41,312 nt of DNA from Sporosarcina koreensis (GCF_001531445.1 NZ_LQYA01000039.1:1-41312), one strand, 5' to 3'; shown: positions 1-8,268, counted from the stretch's first letter. The notes: generated by a model from the sequence alone, not told the origin. Made by a program: numbers and translations.

Positions 1-246
1 CAGTCCAATCGCTCATAAATCGAGAAAAGTGATCATAACCGCAGTCCAAGCGCTCATAAATCGGGATAAGTGATCATAACCGCAGTCCAATCGCTCATAA
101 ATTGAGAAAAGTGATCATAACCGCAATCCAAGCGTTCATAAATCGTGACAAGTGATCATAAAAGCTGTCCATGCGCTCATAAATCGCGATAAATAATCAT
201 AACCGTTGTCCAATCGCTCATAAATCGTCATAAGTGATCAAAATTT
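1..246. repeat. 41-bp tandem array (six units, 20/21-bp half-units)
   Basis: Six imperfect units begin at 1, 42, 83, 124, 165 and 206, exactly 41 bp apart. The array may continue beyond the left edge of the window. Each unit holds two CATAA cores, one in a GCTCATAA context and one in a GATCATAA context, so the core recurs alternately every 20 and 21 bp (14, 34, 55, 75, 96, 116, 137, 157, 178, 198, 219). The last half-unit is degenerate. There are no unique spacers, so it is not a CRISPR array. It is non-coding and lies upstream of comFA. Function unknown. Confidence 0.9.
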
Positions 247-350
247 CGTAAATCATTAGTTGGTCAAAGGCATTCTGCGCGGCACGATGCACCATTCACC
301 AACATTCATCCGCGCACTACTACATCAAAACAAAAACTGGGGGTGTGAGC

Positions 351-1730
351 ATGAAAAAACCATTCAATCCGGCAATCCGGGATTTCTTGGACGGCCGCAT
401 CTGGCTGCGCATGCACACCCCTTTTCTACACGAAGAAATCGATGAACTAATTGATACCGGCCACATTCAAACGATTAAAGGCATCGAAACAAATCCGTCC
501 TTCCTGAATCAAAAGCGCCACTTTTGCAACCGATGCGAGACCGACGACCCGGTCCGCTTTACTACATTCCACTGTGCCAAATGCGAAGGGCCGTGCACAT
601 ATTGCCGGCAATGTCTCAAAATGGGCCGCGTCTCATCCTGCACGGAACTTATCGTCTGGAAAGGCGAGAAATCGGAATACCCGACGAAACACACAATCGC
701 TTGGCAAGGTACACTCACGCCACACCAACAAAAGGCATCCGACGAACTGACCGATAGCCAGGAAAAACAAACGTCCCATCTCATCTATGCCGTCTGCGGG
801 TCAGGAAAGACGGAAATTCTTTTCCCGCCAATCCATAAGCTGCTCACAGAAGGAAAACGAGTCTGCATCGCAGCGCCGCGCGTTGACGTCATTCTTGAAC
901 TCGAACCGCGATTGCGTGCAGCATTTCCAAAGACAAAAATCGAAGCGTTATACGGCGGCGCCAAGCCGACGATGGAAGCGTCGCAGCTCGTCCTCGCGAC
1001 AACGCATCAGCTATACAGATTCAAACACGCATTCGACGCCGTCTTCGTCGACGAAGCGGACGCTTTCCCTTATAAAGCAGATGCGACATTGCAAAAGGCC
1101 GTGAAAAAAGCGGTCAAACCGGGCTCCCCTGTCCATTACGTCACCGCCACCCCATCAGATAAGCTCCTATCGGACATGAAACGGACGGGCTTCGTCTCGA
1201 TCATCAACCGCCGCTACCACGGCCATCCATTGCCCGTCCCGACTTTCATTCCGCTATGGAACTATGAAAAGCAGATTCGGAGAGGAAAGCTGCCGATCAA
1301 ACTCGTCAATTGGACGTCACAACGACTCGACAAAAAAGAACCTTTCCTCATTTTTTTTCACCATATCGGTTTGATGGAGGAGGCAGCGCCTTTTTTCCAG
1401 CTCATCGACCCACGTATCCGCTCCGTCCATGCAGCGCATCCGGATCGGAAAGAACACGTCCAAGCGCTTCGGAATAAAGAATTGCCAGGACTACTCACGA
1501 CAACAATCCTTGAACGCGGAATCACGATCCCGAATGTACAAGTCGCAGTCGTTGGCGCTGAACAGCAAATCTTCGACAAAGGCTCCCTTATCCAGATAGG
1601 CGGCCGTGTCGGTCGTTCCGCGGACTATCCGACAGGCGATTTCATCCTCTTCCATAACGGCATCACATACGCAATGGACGAAGCGAAAAACGAAATCCTC
1701 AAGTTGAATAAAGGAGGTGTCCGCGCATGA
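351..1730 (+). CDS. comFA: ComFA, DNA uptake ATPase/helicase-like protein
   Basis: This is the late competence protein that drives import of transforming single-stranded DNA across the membrane, working with ComFC. The N-terminal third has a zinc-binding cysteine cluster (C59, C62, C75, C78, C82, C85, C88) typical of ComFA. Helicase motifs follow: Walker A CGSGKTE at about 149-155, Walker B VDEAD at about 233-237, motif III TATPS at about 265, and motif VI GGRVGRS near the C-terminus. The length of 459 aa is normal for the family. The ATG at 351 is preferred because a G-rich ribosome site (339-343) lies 7 nt upstream; an in-frame GTG at 345 is too close to it. The stop overlaps the comFC start (ATGA), so the two are translationally coupled. 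Confidence 0.95.
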   Translation: MKKPFNPAIRDFLDGRIWLRMHTPFLHEEIDELIDTGHIQTIKGIETNPSFLNQKRHFCNRCETDDPVRFTTFHCAKCEGPCTYCRQCLKMGRVSSCTELIVWKGEKSEYPTKHTIAWQGTLTPHQQKASDELTDSQEKQTSHLIYAVCGSGKTEILFPPIHKLLTEGKRVCIAAPRVDVILELEPRLRAAFPKTKIEALYGGAKPTMEASQLVLATTHQLYRFKHAFDAVFVDEADAFPYKADATLQKAVKKAVKPGSPVHYVTATPSDKLLSDMKRTGFVSIINRRYHGHPLPVPTFIPLWNYEKQIRRGKLPIKLVNWTSQRLDKKEPFLIFFHHIGLMEEAAPFFQLIDPRIRSVHAAHPDRKEHVQALRNKELPGLLTTTILERGITIPNVQVAVVGAEQQIFDKGSLIQIGGRVGRSADYPTGDFILFHNGITYAMDEAKNEILKLNKGGVRA

Positions 1731-2335
1731 ACTGCCTCCTTTGCGAACAGAAACTCGCCTCTACCCCTAGCTGGCAATCATTGCTTGCCATCGAAAAGAC
1801 GCCTTTAATTTGCGAAAACTGTTCAAAAAGCTTTGAGCGTGTCGACATAAAAGAGGAAGGGGACGTTGTCGATCACATCACTTCCATCTATACATACAAC
1901 GAACCGATGCGCGACTATCTCCACCAATTCAAATTCCTACAGGACGTGGCGCTCGCAGGCGTCTTCGCAGATGAACTGCGCAGCGAACTCGCCCGTAAAG
2001 ACGCGATAATCGTACCCATTCCGATGCATCCGCTCAAGAAAATTGAGCGTACTTTTGCACACGTCGAGGAAATGTTGATGGCGGCACGCATTCCATTTGA
2101 AGATCTGCTCATCAAGACACACACCGAAGTGATGGGGGAGAAGTCGAGGGAAGAGCGGCTTTCCATGAGGAATTTATTTTCAATCAAACCCGGAAGTAAC
2201 ATTCAACATACGACTTACATACTCGTCGACGACATTTATACAACAGGCACGACACTCCGTCATGCTGCGTCTGTCCTGAAGGAAGCGGGCGCCTGGCGGG
2301 TGGAAGCGGTCACGCTTATCCGTGCAGAAAAATAG
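1727..2335 (+). CDS. comFC: ComFC, phosphoribosyltransferase-like competence protein
   Basis: A ComF/GntX-family protein needed for DNA uptake during transformation, where it partners ComFA. The N-terminus carries a four-cysteine zinc site (C3, C6, C29, C32). The C-terminal half is a type I phosphoribosyltransferase fold with the PRPP loop VDDIYTTGTT at about residues 168-177. The length of 202 aa is slightly short of the usual 220-240. The start overlaps the comFA stop by 4 nt, with GGAGG about 10 nt upstream inside comFA. comFB, which lies between comFA and comFC in Bacillus subtilis, is absent. Confidence 0.93.
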   Translation: MNCLLCEQKLASTPSWQSLLAIEKTPLICENCSKSFERVDIKEEGDVVDHITSIYTYNEPMRDYLHQFKFLQDVALAGVFADELRSELARKDAIIVPIPMHPLKKIERTFAHVEEMLMAARIPFEDLLIKTHTEVMGEKSREERLSMRNLFSIKPGSNIQHTTYILVDDIYTTGTTLRHAASVLKEAGAWRVEAVTLIRAEK

Positions 2336-2348
2336 GGGAGGATTTAAC

Positions 2349-2768
2349 ATGGCAGAATTAAGAAATTGCCCGACATGCGGGGACTTTTTCAACTACACAG
2401 GCATTCGTGATGTATGTGCTAAATGTGCACGCGATGAAGAAAAAATGTACGAGGAAGTGTACCGCTTTCTGAGAAGACGTGAAAACCGCGCGGCAACAAT
2501 CGAACGAATCGTCGAAGTGACAGGCGTCACCGAAACATTGTTGCATAAATGGGTACGGAAAGGCCGCCTGCAGCCCGCCCTATTCCCGAACCTAGGCTAC
2601 CCATGCGATAACTGCGGCAAGCTGACTACACATGGCAAACTTTGTGACAGCTGCACAGAGGAATTGAAAAGCGGCCTCCGTCAATTCGAAGCCGCCCAAG
2701 AATTCAGGGAAGCGGTAACGAAAAGTGAAACCGGCACATACTTGGCCGATCGGAAACGAAATGGGTAA
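2349..2768 (+). CDS. yvyF: YvyF-like flagellar operon protein (TIGR03826 type)
   Basis: A 139-aa protein of the YvyF family, found between comF and flgM in many Bacillales. It has two zinc-ribbon-like cysteine pairs at the N-terminus (C7, C10, C23, C26) and a second set, CDNC and CDSC, around residues 86-102, with a short helical MerR-like segment between them. Its molecular role is not established; the locus suggests a link to flagellar gene control. The ATG at 2349 follows GGGGAGGA and starts right after comFC. The last bases overlap the start of the following acetyltransferase gene in another frame. Confidence 0.85.
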   Translation: MAELRNCPTCGDFFNYTGIRDVCAKCARDEEKMYEEVYRFLRRRENRAATIERIVEVTGVTETLLHKWVRKGRLQPALFPNLGYPCDNCGKLTTHGKLCDSCTEELKSGLRQFEAAQEFREAVTKSETGTYLADRKRNG

Positions 2769-3264
2769 GGACTCAATTGCCCTTAGGCCATTAAGCGTCT
2801 CTGACTATGAAACCGTCCTTAACTGGAGCAAAGACGACCTTTTTTGTTCCGCAAATGACTGGGAGAAAAATCGAAACGAAGAAGAGCTGTACAAATGGTG
2901 GCTTCATTGTGTTAACAGCGAAGCTGATGACTTTATCAGAATGGGAATCGAATTCAACGGAAAACTGATCGGCTATGCCGACCTGGCAAATATAGAAGGG
3001 CATTCCGCCGAAATCGGCATCGCAATCGGTGAAACGTCGCTATGGGGAAAAGGCATCGGCTATCATTCGACGCTGAACTTACTTAAATACGCATCCAAGG
3101 AACTGGGCATCACCATCTTCAACGCGGAAACACATGAAACAAATACCCGCTCCAGAAAAATGCTGCAAAATATTGGATTTGAGGAAGTCAGCAGAATCGG
3201 CAGTGATGAGTACTTGGGAGAAGACAGCCAACTTATCCAATATAGGTTGACGAAAAACGCATAA
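2761..3264 (+). CDS. GNAT-family N-acetyltransferase (RimJ/RimL-like)
   Basis: A 168-aa acetyltransferase of the RimJ/RimL type that would transfer an acetyl group from acetyl-CoA to an unknown amine. The acetyl-CoA loop region reads EIGIAIGETSLWGKGIG, followed by LGITIFNAETHETNTRS and the typical LQNIGFEE near the C-terminus. The ATG at 2761 lies inside the last codons of yvyF (a 4+ nt overlap), which suggests coupled translation; an in-frame GTG at 2725 would extend it by 12 residues and cannot be excluded. No GNAT gene occupies this place in the B. subtilis locus, so it is a lineage-specific insertion. The substrate cannot be inferred from sequence. Confidence 0.85.
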   Translation: MGKDSIALRPLSVSDYETVLNWSKDDLFCSANDWEKNRNEEELYKWWLHCVNSEADDFIRMGIEFNGKLIGYADLANIEGHSAEIGIAIGETSLWGKGIGYHSTLNLLKYASKELGITIFNAETHETNTRSRKMLQNIGFEEVSRIGSDEYLGEDSQLIQYRLTKNA

Positions 3265-3370
3265 ATCCCAACAATTACGCATAAACGGTTAAAAGTACGC
3301 ATAATTGCTACCAGAAGCGCATAATCGCCGAAACGTACGCATAAATCTGCCCAAACGCGCATAAACGCAA
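3257..3370. repeat. 20-bp tandem array with RCGCATAA core (six copies)
   Basis: The octamer RCGCATAA recurs at 3257, 3277, 3297, 3317, 3337 and 3357, exactly 20 bp apart, while the 12 bases between cores vary. It starts inside the last codons of the acetyltransferase gene and runs into the terminator at 3369. The CATAA core and spacing match the half-unit of the array at 1-246. There is no coding potential. Confidence 0.88.
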
Positions 3371-3400
3371 AAAACCGGCCTACACTTGTCGGTTTTTTCC
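3369..3400 (+). terminator. Rho-independent terminator after acetyltransferase gene
   Basis: A 9-bp stem AAAAAACCG/CGGTTTTTT with a 12-nt loop, ending in a T run. It separates the competence block from the flgM operon. Confidence 0.75.
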
Positions 3401-3462
3401 TCATTTTAAGGGAAAGATAAGTATGGAAAATAGCATACTTCCTGTTTTCGTCCAAAAGACCC

Positions 3463-3489
3463 TAAACGTTGTCACAAATCTGCCGAAAT
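3463..3489 (+). promoter_or_regulatory. Sigma-D (SigD/FliA-type) promoter of flgM
   Basis: TAAA at 3463-3466, a 15-nt spacer, then GCCGAAAT at 3482-3489. This matches the sigma-D consensus TAAA-N15-GCCGATAT with one mismatch. It lies 34 bp upstream of flgM, the anti-sigma-D gene, as in B. subtilis. Confidence 0.8.
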
Positions 3490-3523
3490 AAACAATAAGA
3501 GCGAATCGAAAGGAGCGAGAACA

Positions 3524-3787
3524 ATGAAAATCAATAAAATCAACATCCCGCCCGTCAACCCGTACCGCACAAACCAGCTGAAAGCGGAGCAGGCGAAGGA
3601 ACAAGCGAAAATCAAAACGGATAAACTCGAAATCTCTTCCAAAGCGAAACAGCTTTCAGAAACATCACCGATCACGACAGAACGGAACGAACGCGTGCAA
3701 CAACTGAAAGCCCAAATCGAATCAGGGAACTACAAAGTGGAGCCAGAAAAACTCGCTGCCAACCTGATCAAGCACTTTAAACGATAA
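3524..3787 (+). CDS. flgM: FlgM, anti-sigma-D factor
   Basis: An 87-aa protein that holds the flagellar sigma factor inactive until the hook is complete. The N-terminus is polar and lysine/glutamine rich (disordered in the family). The C-terminus KAQIESGNYKVEPEKLAANL is the conserved sigma-binding helix. A ribosome site AAAGGAG lies about 8 nt before the ATG. It heads the flgM-flgN-flgK-flgL run and sits behind a sigma-D-type promoter, so it is autoregulated through its own target. Confidence 0.93.
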   Translation: MKINKINIPPVNPYRTNQLKAEQAKEQAKIKTDKLEISSKAKQLSETSPITTERNERVQQLKAQIESGNYKVEPEKLAANLIKHFKR

Positions 3788-3810
3788 TGTAGATGAAAGC
3801 AGGGATCCCT

Positions 3811-4308
3811 ATGTCAATAGAAACAATCCTTTCCATACTCGACAACTTGGAAAAACTGCATAAGAGCCTGCTGCGCATCGCAAACGAAAAAACGGCACTC
3901 ATTAAAAACGGCGACATCAATGGCATCGACCAGCTTATGAAAGACGAACAGGCACATCTTGCAGCCATCGTCCAAATGGACAACGACCGGCAAAAAGCGG
4001 TCATCGCCTACTTGAAAGGACAAGGACGTCCTGTGCCGATGAACCCGACAATCGCCAATCTGATCGAAGCAACACCCGAACCGGAAAACAAACAACTTGT
4101 GGAGGCGAAGGACCGTCTCCTGCATGCGATTCATGAATTGAAATGGCAAAACGACTTGAATCAAAAACTGACCTACCAATCCCTTCAATTCGTGAATCTG
4201 TCGCTGGACATGATCCGCCCGCGTCCGGAATCGGCGAACTACTCAAAAACTGAAATCAACGGCAGAAAAGAATCGAAGGAACTACCAAACTTCGACTCGC
4301 AAGCCTAA
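3811..4308 (+). CDS. flgN: FlgN, chaperone for hook-associated proteins
   Basis: A 165-aa, mostly helical protein of the FlgN/YvyG family, the export chaperone that delivers FlgK and FlgL to the flagellar secretion apparatus. The sequence shows the family pattern of long amphipathic helices with many Leu, Gln and Lys residues, and ends in a disordered tail. The ATG at 3811 is preferred because AGCAGGGA lies about 6 nt upstream; an in-frame ATG at 3793 has no ribosome site. It sits directly before its client flgK. Confidence 0.88.
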   Translation: MSIETILSILDNLEKLHKSLLRIANEKTALIKNGDINGIDQLMKDEQAHLAAIVQMDNDRQKAVIAYLKGQGRPVPMNPTIANLIEATPEPENKQLVEAKDRLLHAIHELKWQNDLNQKLTYQSLQFVNLSLDMIRPRPESANYSKTEINGRKESKELPNFDSQA

Positions 4309-4323
4309 GGAGGAACACTCACC

Positions 4324-5871
4324 ATGCGCTCCACATTTATGGGACTCGAAACAAACAAACGCGGCTTGTACACACAACAATCCGGCTTATATACAACCGG
4401 CCACAACATCAGCAACGCCAACACACTAGGCTATTCCCGCCAACGCGTCAACATCCAGGCGACATCCGGCTTCCCTGGCATCGGCCTCAACTCACCAACA
4501 ATGCCCGGCTTCCTCGGAACCGGCGTCGAAGCAGGCTCCATCCAACGTATCCGAGACTCCTTCGTCGACCAGCAGTTCAGACAGGAGTCGAACAAGCTCG
4601 GCTATTGGGAATCAAAATCGAAGGCAATCAGTCAGATGGAAGACGTCCTAGCAGAACCATCCGCGTACGGCCTGCAAAAATCCTTAAGCGAATTCTGGTC
4701 ATCGTTGCAAACACTTGCAGCCAACCCTGAAAACGGTGGCGCACGTGCAGTCGTTGTGCAGAATGGGGAAGCAGTGGCAGATTCATTCAATTATATGCAT
4801 AAATCCTTGACCGAAATCCAAACGAATTTAGGCAAGGAAATCGGCGTTTCCACGAAGGCGATCAATTCCATACTTGATCAAATCGCGGATTTAAACCGTC
4901 AAATCTCAGAAGTCGAACCGAACGGCTATATGCCGAATGATTTATACGATGCACGGGATATGTTGCTCGACGAACTTTCAATGTATGTACCGATTGAAAC
5001 GACATATGAAAAATCCGGCGGACGTGCTTTGGCCATTGCTGAAGGTACGGTGACCGTAAAAATCAAAACAGATGGTAATCCGATCACTGTAGTATCCGGG
5101 AGTTCCGCTTCCAAGATATCGGTAGACGGTGCTGATGCAGAAGGAAATCCAACAGGACCGATGACAGGCTTTACGTTTACAGGAGGGCCAGCCGAAGTTG
5201 GAAGTTTAAATGTTAATAATATGCAACTGTCAGGTAAATTAAAATCGCTTACCGAATCCTTCGGGTATGTTGATGGAACAAATAACGAAAAAGGGTTATA
5301 TCCTGATATGCTTGCCGATTTGAACAAAATGGCGCAGGAATTCGCAAAAGCTTTCAATGCCATTCACTATGCAGGTCATGGTTTAGATGGCAGTAAGGAA
5401 TTGAATTTCTTTGAACCTTACACGTTAGATGCGTCTGGAAATATCGACTACAGCACTATGACTGCAGGTAATATTAAGGTTAATGCTGACATCGTAGACG
5501 ATCCAAGAAAGTTAGCCGCTTCAGATAGCGCAGGAGAAGTCGGTAACAGCATACAAGCAAAGAAATTAGCGGATATGCAATTCGATAAGCTACCTGGACT
5601 TGAAAACACAAGCATCCAAACTTTCTACTCAGGAGTTATTGGAAAACTAGGTGTTGAAGGCCAACAAGCCGAACGCCTCACATTGAATACAGCAACACTA
5701 CTAGGAGCCGTCTCAAACCGCCGCGACTCTATCAGTTCTGTCTCGCTCGACGAAGAAATGACCGATATGATCAGATTCCAGCAGGCGTACAATGCATCTG
5801 CCCGAATGATTACAGTCGTCGATGAAACACTCGACAAAATCATCAACGGCATGGGCGTTGTCGGTCGATAA
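4324..5871 (+). CDS. flgK: FlgK, flagellar hook-associated protein 1
   Basis: The first hook-filament junction protein, 515 aa. The N-terminal rod/hook motif is visible (GLYTTGHNISNANTLGYSRQ, about residues 22-41), and the C-terminal helix ends in the conserved FQQAYNASARMITVVDETLD. AAGGAGG lies 10 nt before the ATG. The central coding part (about 4950-5640) is more AT-rich than the ends, in line with a variable surface domain. It is exported by the flagellar type III system with the help of FlgN. Confidence 0.96.
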   Translation: MRSTFMGLETNKRGLYTQQSGLYTTGHNISNANTLGYSRQRVNIQATSGFPGIGLNSPTMPGFLGTGVEAGSIQRIRDSFVDQQFRQESNKLGYWESKSKAISQMEDVLAEPSAYGLQKSLSEFWSSLQTLAANPENGGARAVVVQNGEAVADSFNYMHKSLTEIQTNLGKEIGVSTKAINSILDQIADLNRQISEVEPNGYMPNDLYDARDMLLDELSMYVPIETTYEKSGGRALAIAEGTVTVKIKTDGNPITVVSGSSASKISVDGADAEGNPTGPMTGFTFTGGPAEVGSLNVNNMQLSGKLKSLTESFGYVDGTNNEKGLYPDMLADLNKMAQEFAKAFNAIHYAGHGLDGSKELNFFEPYTLDASGNIDYSTMTAGNIKVNADIVDDPRKLAASDSAGEVGNSIQAKKLADMQFDKLPGLENTSIQTFYSGVIGKLGVEGQQAERLTLNTATLLGAVSNRRDSISSVSLDEEMTDMIRFQQAYNASARMITVVDETLDKIINGMGVVGR

Positions 5872-5889
5872 GAAGGGGGAAACAACTAA

Positions 5890-6771
5890 ATGCGTATAAC
5901 ACAATCAATGCTATCGAATAATATGCTGCGAAACTTATCATCGAGCTACAATAAAATGGGCAAACTGCAAGAGCAACTGACTTCTGGGAAAAAAGTAAAC
6001 CGCCCGTCCGATGACCCAGTCGTCGTTATGAAAGGCATGGGCTACCGGATGCAAGTCGACAAAGTTGCTACCTTCCAGAAAAATCTTGGTGAAGTAAACA
6101 ACTGGCTCGACAGTACCGATGACGCGCTTGACGGCGTTGGGCAAGTTTTGCACCGTGCAAAAGAACTTGTCACGAATGCTGCGAATACAGGTACAATGAC
6201 ACCTGAAGATCGTGAAAAAATAAAGATTGAGCTTGAGCAACTCCAAAAACAAATACAAGACCTTGCTAACACTAAGGTCGGTGACAAATATATCTTTAGT
6301 GGAACTAAAACGGATACGCCCGTCTATGGCGAAAACGGTTTTCCGACCGATCAAGCAACTTTAGATGCATTTGGCAAGCCTGTTCAAATAGAAGTGTTTG
6401 ATGGAGTAAGTTTGAATGTAAACACAAATGCTGTTGGCATGTTCCAGGATATCGATAAATTATTTGAAGAAATGAAAGCTATTGGTGACGATGGTGCAGG
6501 GTTCAGTGACGCGTTGTCCAAAATCGACACCCAAATGGATGCCGTCCTAACCGCCCGTGCTGACGTAGGCGCACGCTCTAATCGTGCCGAATTGATGCAC
6601 AATCGCCTTGAAATGCAAGAAGGTGCAGCAAAAAAACAGCAATCTGAAAACGAAGATATAGATTACGAAAAAGTGATCACTGAAATGCTCACACAAGAAT
6701 CGATCCACCGCGCAGCACTCTCCGTCGGTGCCCGAATCATCCAACCATCACTAGTAGACTTTTTACGATAA
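5890..6771 (+). CDS. flgL: FlgL, flagellar hook-associated protein 3
   Basis: The second junction protein between hook and filament, 293 aa, related to flagellin. The N-terminus has the D0/D1 helix with LQEQLTSGKKVNRPSDDP, the FlgL/flagellin signature. The C-terminus has YEKVITEMLTQESIHRAALS and ends in SLVDFLR. GAAGGGGG lies about 10 nt before the ATG, and the gene starts 18 nt after flgK. Confidence 0.96.
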   Translation: MRITQSMLSNNMLRNLSSSYNKMGKLQEQLTSGKKVNRPSDDPVVVMKGMGYRMQVDKVATFQKNLGEVNNWLDSTDDALDGVGQVLHRAKELVTNAANTGTMTPEDREKIKIELEQLQKQIQDLANTKVGDKYIFSGTKTDTPVYGENGFPTDQATLDAFGKPVQIEVFDGVSLNVNTNAVGMFQDIDKLFEEMKAIGDDGAGFSDALSKIDTQMDAVLTARADVGARSNRAELMHNRLEMQEGAAKKQQSENEDIDYEKVITEMLTQESIHRAALSVGARIIQPSLVDFLR

Positions 6772-6779
6772 TGAATAAC

Positions 6780-6813
6780 AAAGGCGTTTGGATGCTGTCC
6801 AAACGCCTTTCCA
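6780..6813 (+). terminator. Perfect 13-bp hairpin between flgL and yviE
   Basis: AAAGGCGTTTGGA (6780-6792), loop TGCTG, then the exact complement (6798-6810). Only three T residues end the stem and no longer T run follows, so it may be a weak terminator or an mRNA-stabilising or processing hairpin between flgL and the next gene. Confidence 0.7.
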
Positions 6814-6826
6814 AAAGGTGAAGCCA

Positions 6827-7381
6827 ATGAACATCCCAAAACTCCAAATCCAAACGACACGAGGTATCCTTGGACTTCAAATCGACAAACCGGTACAGGA
6901 AATCGAGCAGCCAAGAGCTACACTCATACAAGAACAACCTGCCGCCATCCTGGAAATGTCCTCGACAAGACCGCAACTATCACTGGATACAACTGAAGTG
7001 CGAGCGGACATCGACTTGAAAAGTCCATTAAGACGTTCAGCGGAAAATGCCCAATATGGTATGCAACAACTCATGGAAGGCATCGCTCGCAGAGCTCAGG
7101 AAGGCCAACAACTCGTACAGATCGAAAACGGAGGCGGTGCAATCGCCGATATCGCCAAACAGAACGGCACGCCGCCACCAAAACAAATGACTTTCAAATT
7201 CGTCGGCGACCGGACAAAAATCCAAATGTCCTTCCAACCCGGCTCACTCAACATCAACGTAACACCCCAAAAAGCTGTCAACAACGTCCAAATCAACAAA
7301 CCAATCCACAATTACACACAAGGCAAAGTAACCGGTATCATGGAGCAATACCCTTCCATCCAAATTGATTGGAAACTATGA
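6827..7381 (+). CDS. yviE: YviE-like flagellar-locus protein (DUF6470)
   Basis: A 184-aa protein matching the conserved protein found between flgL and fliW in Bacillales. It begins MNIPKLQIQTTRGILGLQ and has the typical Pro/Gln-rich middle part and a C-terminal segment ending in PSIQIDWKL. It has no signal peptide or membrane segment. The role is not known, although conserved position links it to late flagellar assembly. The ATG at 6827 follows AAAAGGTG by about 6 nt; the longer in-frame start at 6788 lies inside the hairpin and is unlikely. Confidence 0.85.
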   Translation: MNIPKLQIQTTRGILGLQIDKPVQEIEQPRATLIQEQPAAILEMSSTRPQLSLDTTEVRADIDLKSPLRRSAENAQYGMQQLMEGIARRAQEGQQLVQIENGGGAIADIAKQNGTPPPKQMTFKFVGDRTKIQMSFQPGSLNINVTPQKAVNNVQINKPIHNYTQGKVTGIMEQYPSIQIDWKL

Positions 7382-7409
7382 AGAACGTCATCCAACACGT
7401 TCTTTTTTT
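7381..7409 (+). terminator. Terminator after yviE
   Basis: An 8-bp stem AAGAACGT/ACGTTCTT with loop CATCCAAC, followed by seven T residues. This suggests fliW-csrA can be transcribed separately, from a promoter in 7410-7476 that I could not place with confidence. Confidence 0.8.
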
Positions 7410-7476
7410 ATGCAAGAAAACCGTAACATGCTATGCTATTGAATAACGAATCTTGTCATCAAAGGAGCGAAAACAT

Positions 7477-7914
7477 ATGAACATCCAAACAAAATTCCAC
7501 GGCGAAATTGAAATTCAATCGGACCAACTATGGAACTTCCCAAAAGGCATTCCAGGATTTGAAGACGAAAAGGAATTCGTCCTTCTTCCTATCGAAGGAA
7601 ACAATATATTTCAAGTATTGCAGTCTACCAATTCACTAGCAGTAGCATTCATCGTCACAAATCCATACACCTTAGTCGCAGACTATTCATTCGACATAGA
7701 CGGGCCGACAATCGAACTGCTCAACATCGAAAAACCGGAAGATGTATTCGTACTTGGCATACTCACACTGAAACAGCCATTCGAAACATCGACAATCAAC
7801 CTGCAAGCACCGCTTATCTTCCAAATGAACAACAGAAAAGCAAAGCAAATGATTCTAAACGACAACCGTTTCACAACTCGTCACATGATCGGTCAACCGA
7901 AGGAGGCAAACTAA
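7477..7914 (+). CDS. fliW: FliW, CsrA antagonist and flagellin-binding assembly factor
   Basis: A 145-aa FliW protein. In B. subtilis FliW binds either cytoplasmic flagellin or CsrA; when flagellin is exported, FliW is freed to bind CsrA and so relieves repression of hag translation. Family hallmarks are present: FPKGIPGFEDEKEFVLLP near residues 21-38 and VLGILTLKQPFETSTINLQAPL around 89-110. AAAGGAG lies 9 nt before the ATG at 7477. csrA starts 2 nt after its stop, giving a tight two-gene unit directly before hag. Confidence 0.95.
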   Translation: MNIQTKFHGEIEIQSDQLWNFPKGIPGFEDEKEFVLLPIEGNNIFQVLQSTNSLAVAFIVTNPYTLVADYSFDIDGPTIELLNIEKPEDVFVLGILTLKQPFETSTINLQAPLIFQMNNRKAKQMILNDNRFTTRHMIGQPKEAN

Positions 7915-7915
7915 T

Positions 7916-8137
7916 ATGCTAGTCCTCTCACGTAAAACGAATGAAACTATCAAAATTGGCGATGATATTGAAATTCGTATTCTCGAAGTGAAAGGTGACA
8001 CTATCCGAATTGGAATCGAAGCTCCGGAAAATATAGATATCCTTCGGGGTGAACTCGTTCAATCAATAACTGAGACAAATACAGAGGCTGTCACATTAGA
8101 TGCTTCACTATTTTCTCAGCTTACCTACAAAGAATAA
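7916..8137 (+). CDS. csrA: CsrA, RNA-binding translational repressor
   Basis: A 73-aa CsrA/RsmA protein that binds GGA motifs in mRNA leaders. The N-terminus MLVLSRKTNETIKIGDDIEI and the segment IRIGIEAPENIDILRGEL (with the RNA-contacting region up to about residue 47) are the classical signature. GGAGG lies about 8 nt upstream in the end of fliW. The target is probably the hag leader about 200 bp downstream, which carries two candidate sites. Confidence 0.96.
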   Translation: MLVLSRKTNETIKIGDDIEIRILEVKGDTIRIGIEAPENIDILRGELVQSITETNTEAVTLDASLFSQLTYKE

Positions 8138-8147
8138 TAACCATAAA

Positions 8148-8179
8148 GATGCCTGACGCCGCCTCAGGCATCCGTTTTT
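8148..8179 (+). terminator. Terminator after csrA
   Basis: A 9-bp perfect stem GATGCCTGA/TCAGGCATC with a 7-nt loop and a T5 tail. It insulates hag from the operon upstream. Confidence 0.85.
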
Positions 8180-8241
8180 ACTATCACCCCAAAAAAATCC
8201 TCAAAATAAACCATAATCCCACAAAATCTTTCAGAAAACGC

Positions 8242-8268
8242 TAAACTCCTACCCAACTTGTCCGATAC
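8242..8268 (+). promoter_or_regulatory. Sigma-D promoter of hag
   Basis: TAAA at 8242-8245, a 15-nt spacer, then TCCGATAC at 8261-8268, close to the consensus TAAA-N15-GCCGATAT (two mismatches in the -10 box). It gives a leader of about 100 nt before the flagellin start. Confidence 0.8.

Noticed and set aside
1-246. Regular repeats that could suggest a CRISPR array
   Set aside because: Units are contiguous 41-bp repeats with no unique spacers of constant length and no cas genes in the window.
4950-5640. AT-richer centre of flgK as a sign of recombination with foreign DNA
   Set aside because: The central domain of FlgK is generally variable and the frame and both conserved ends are intact; composition alone is not enough.
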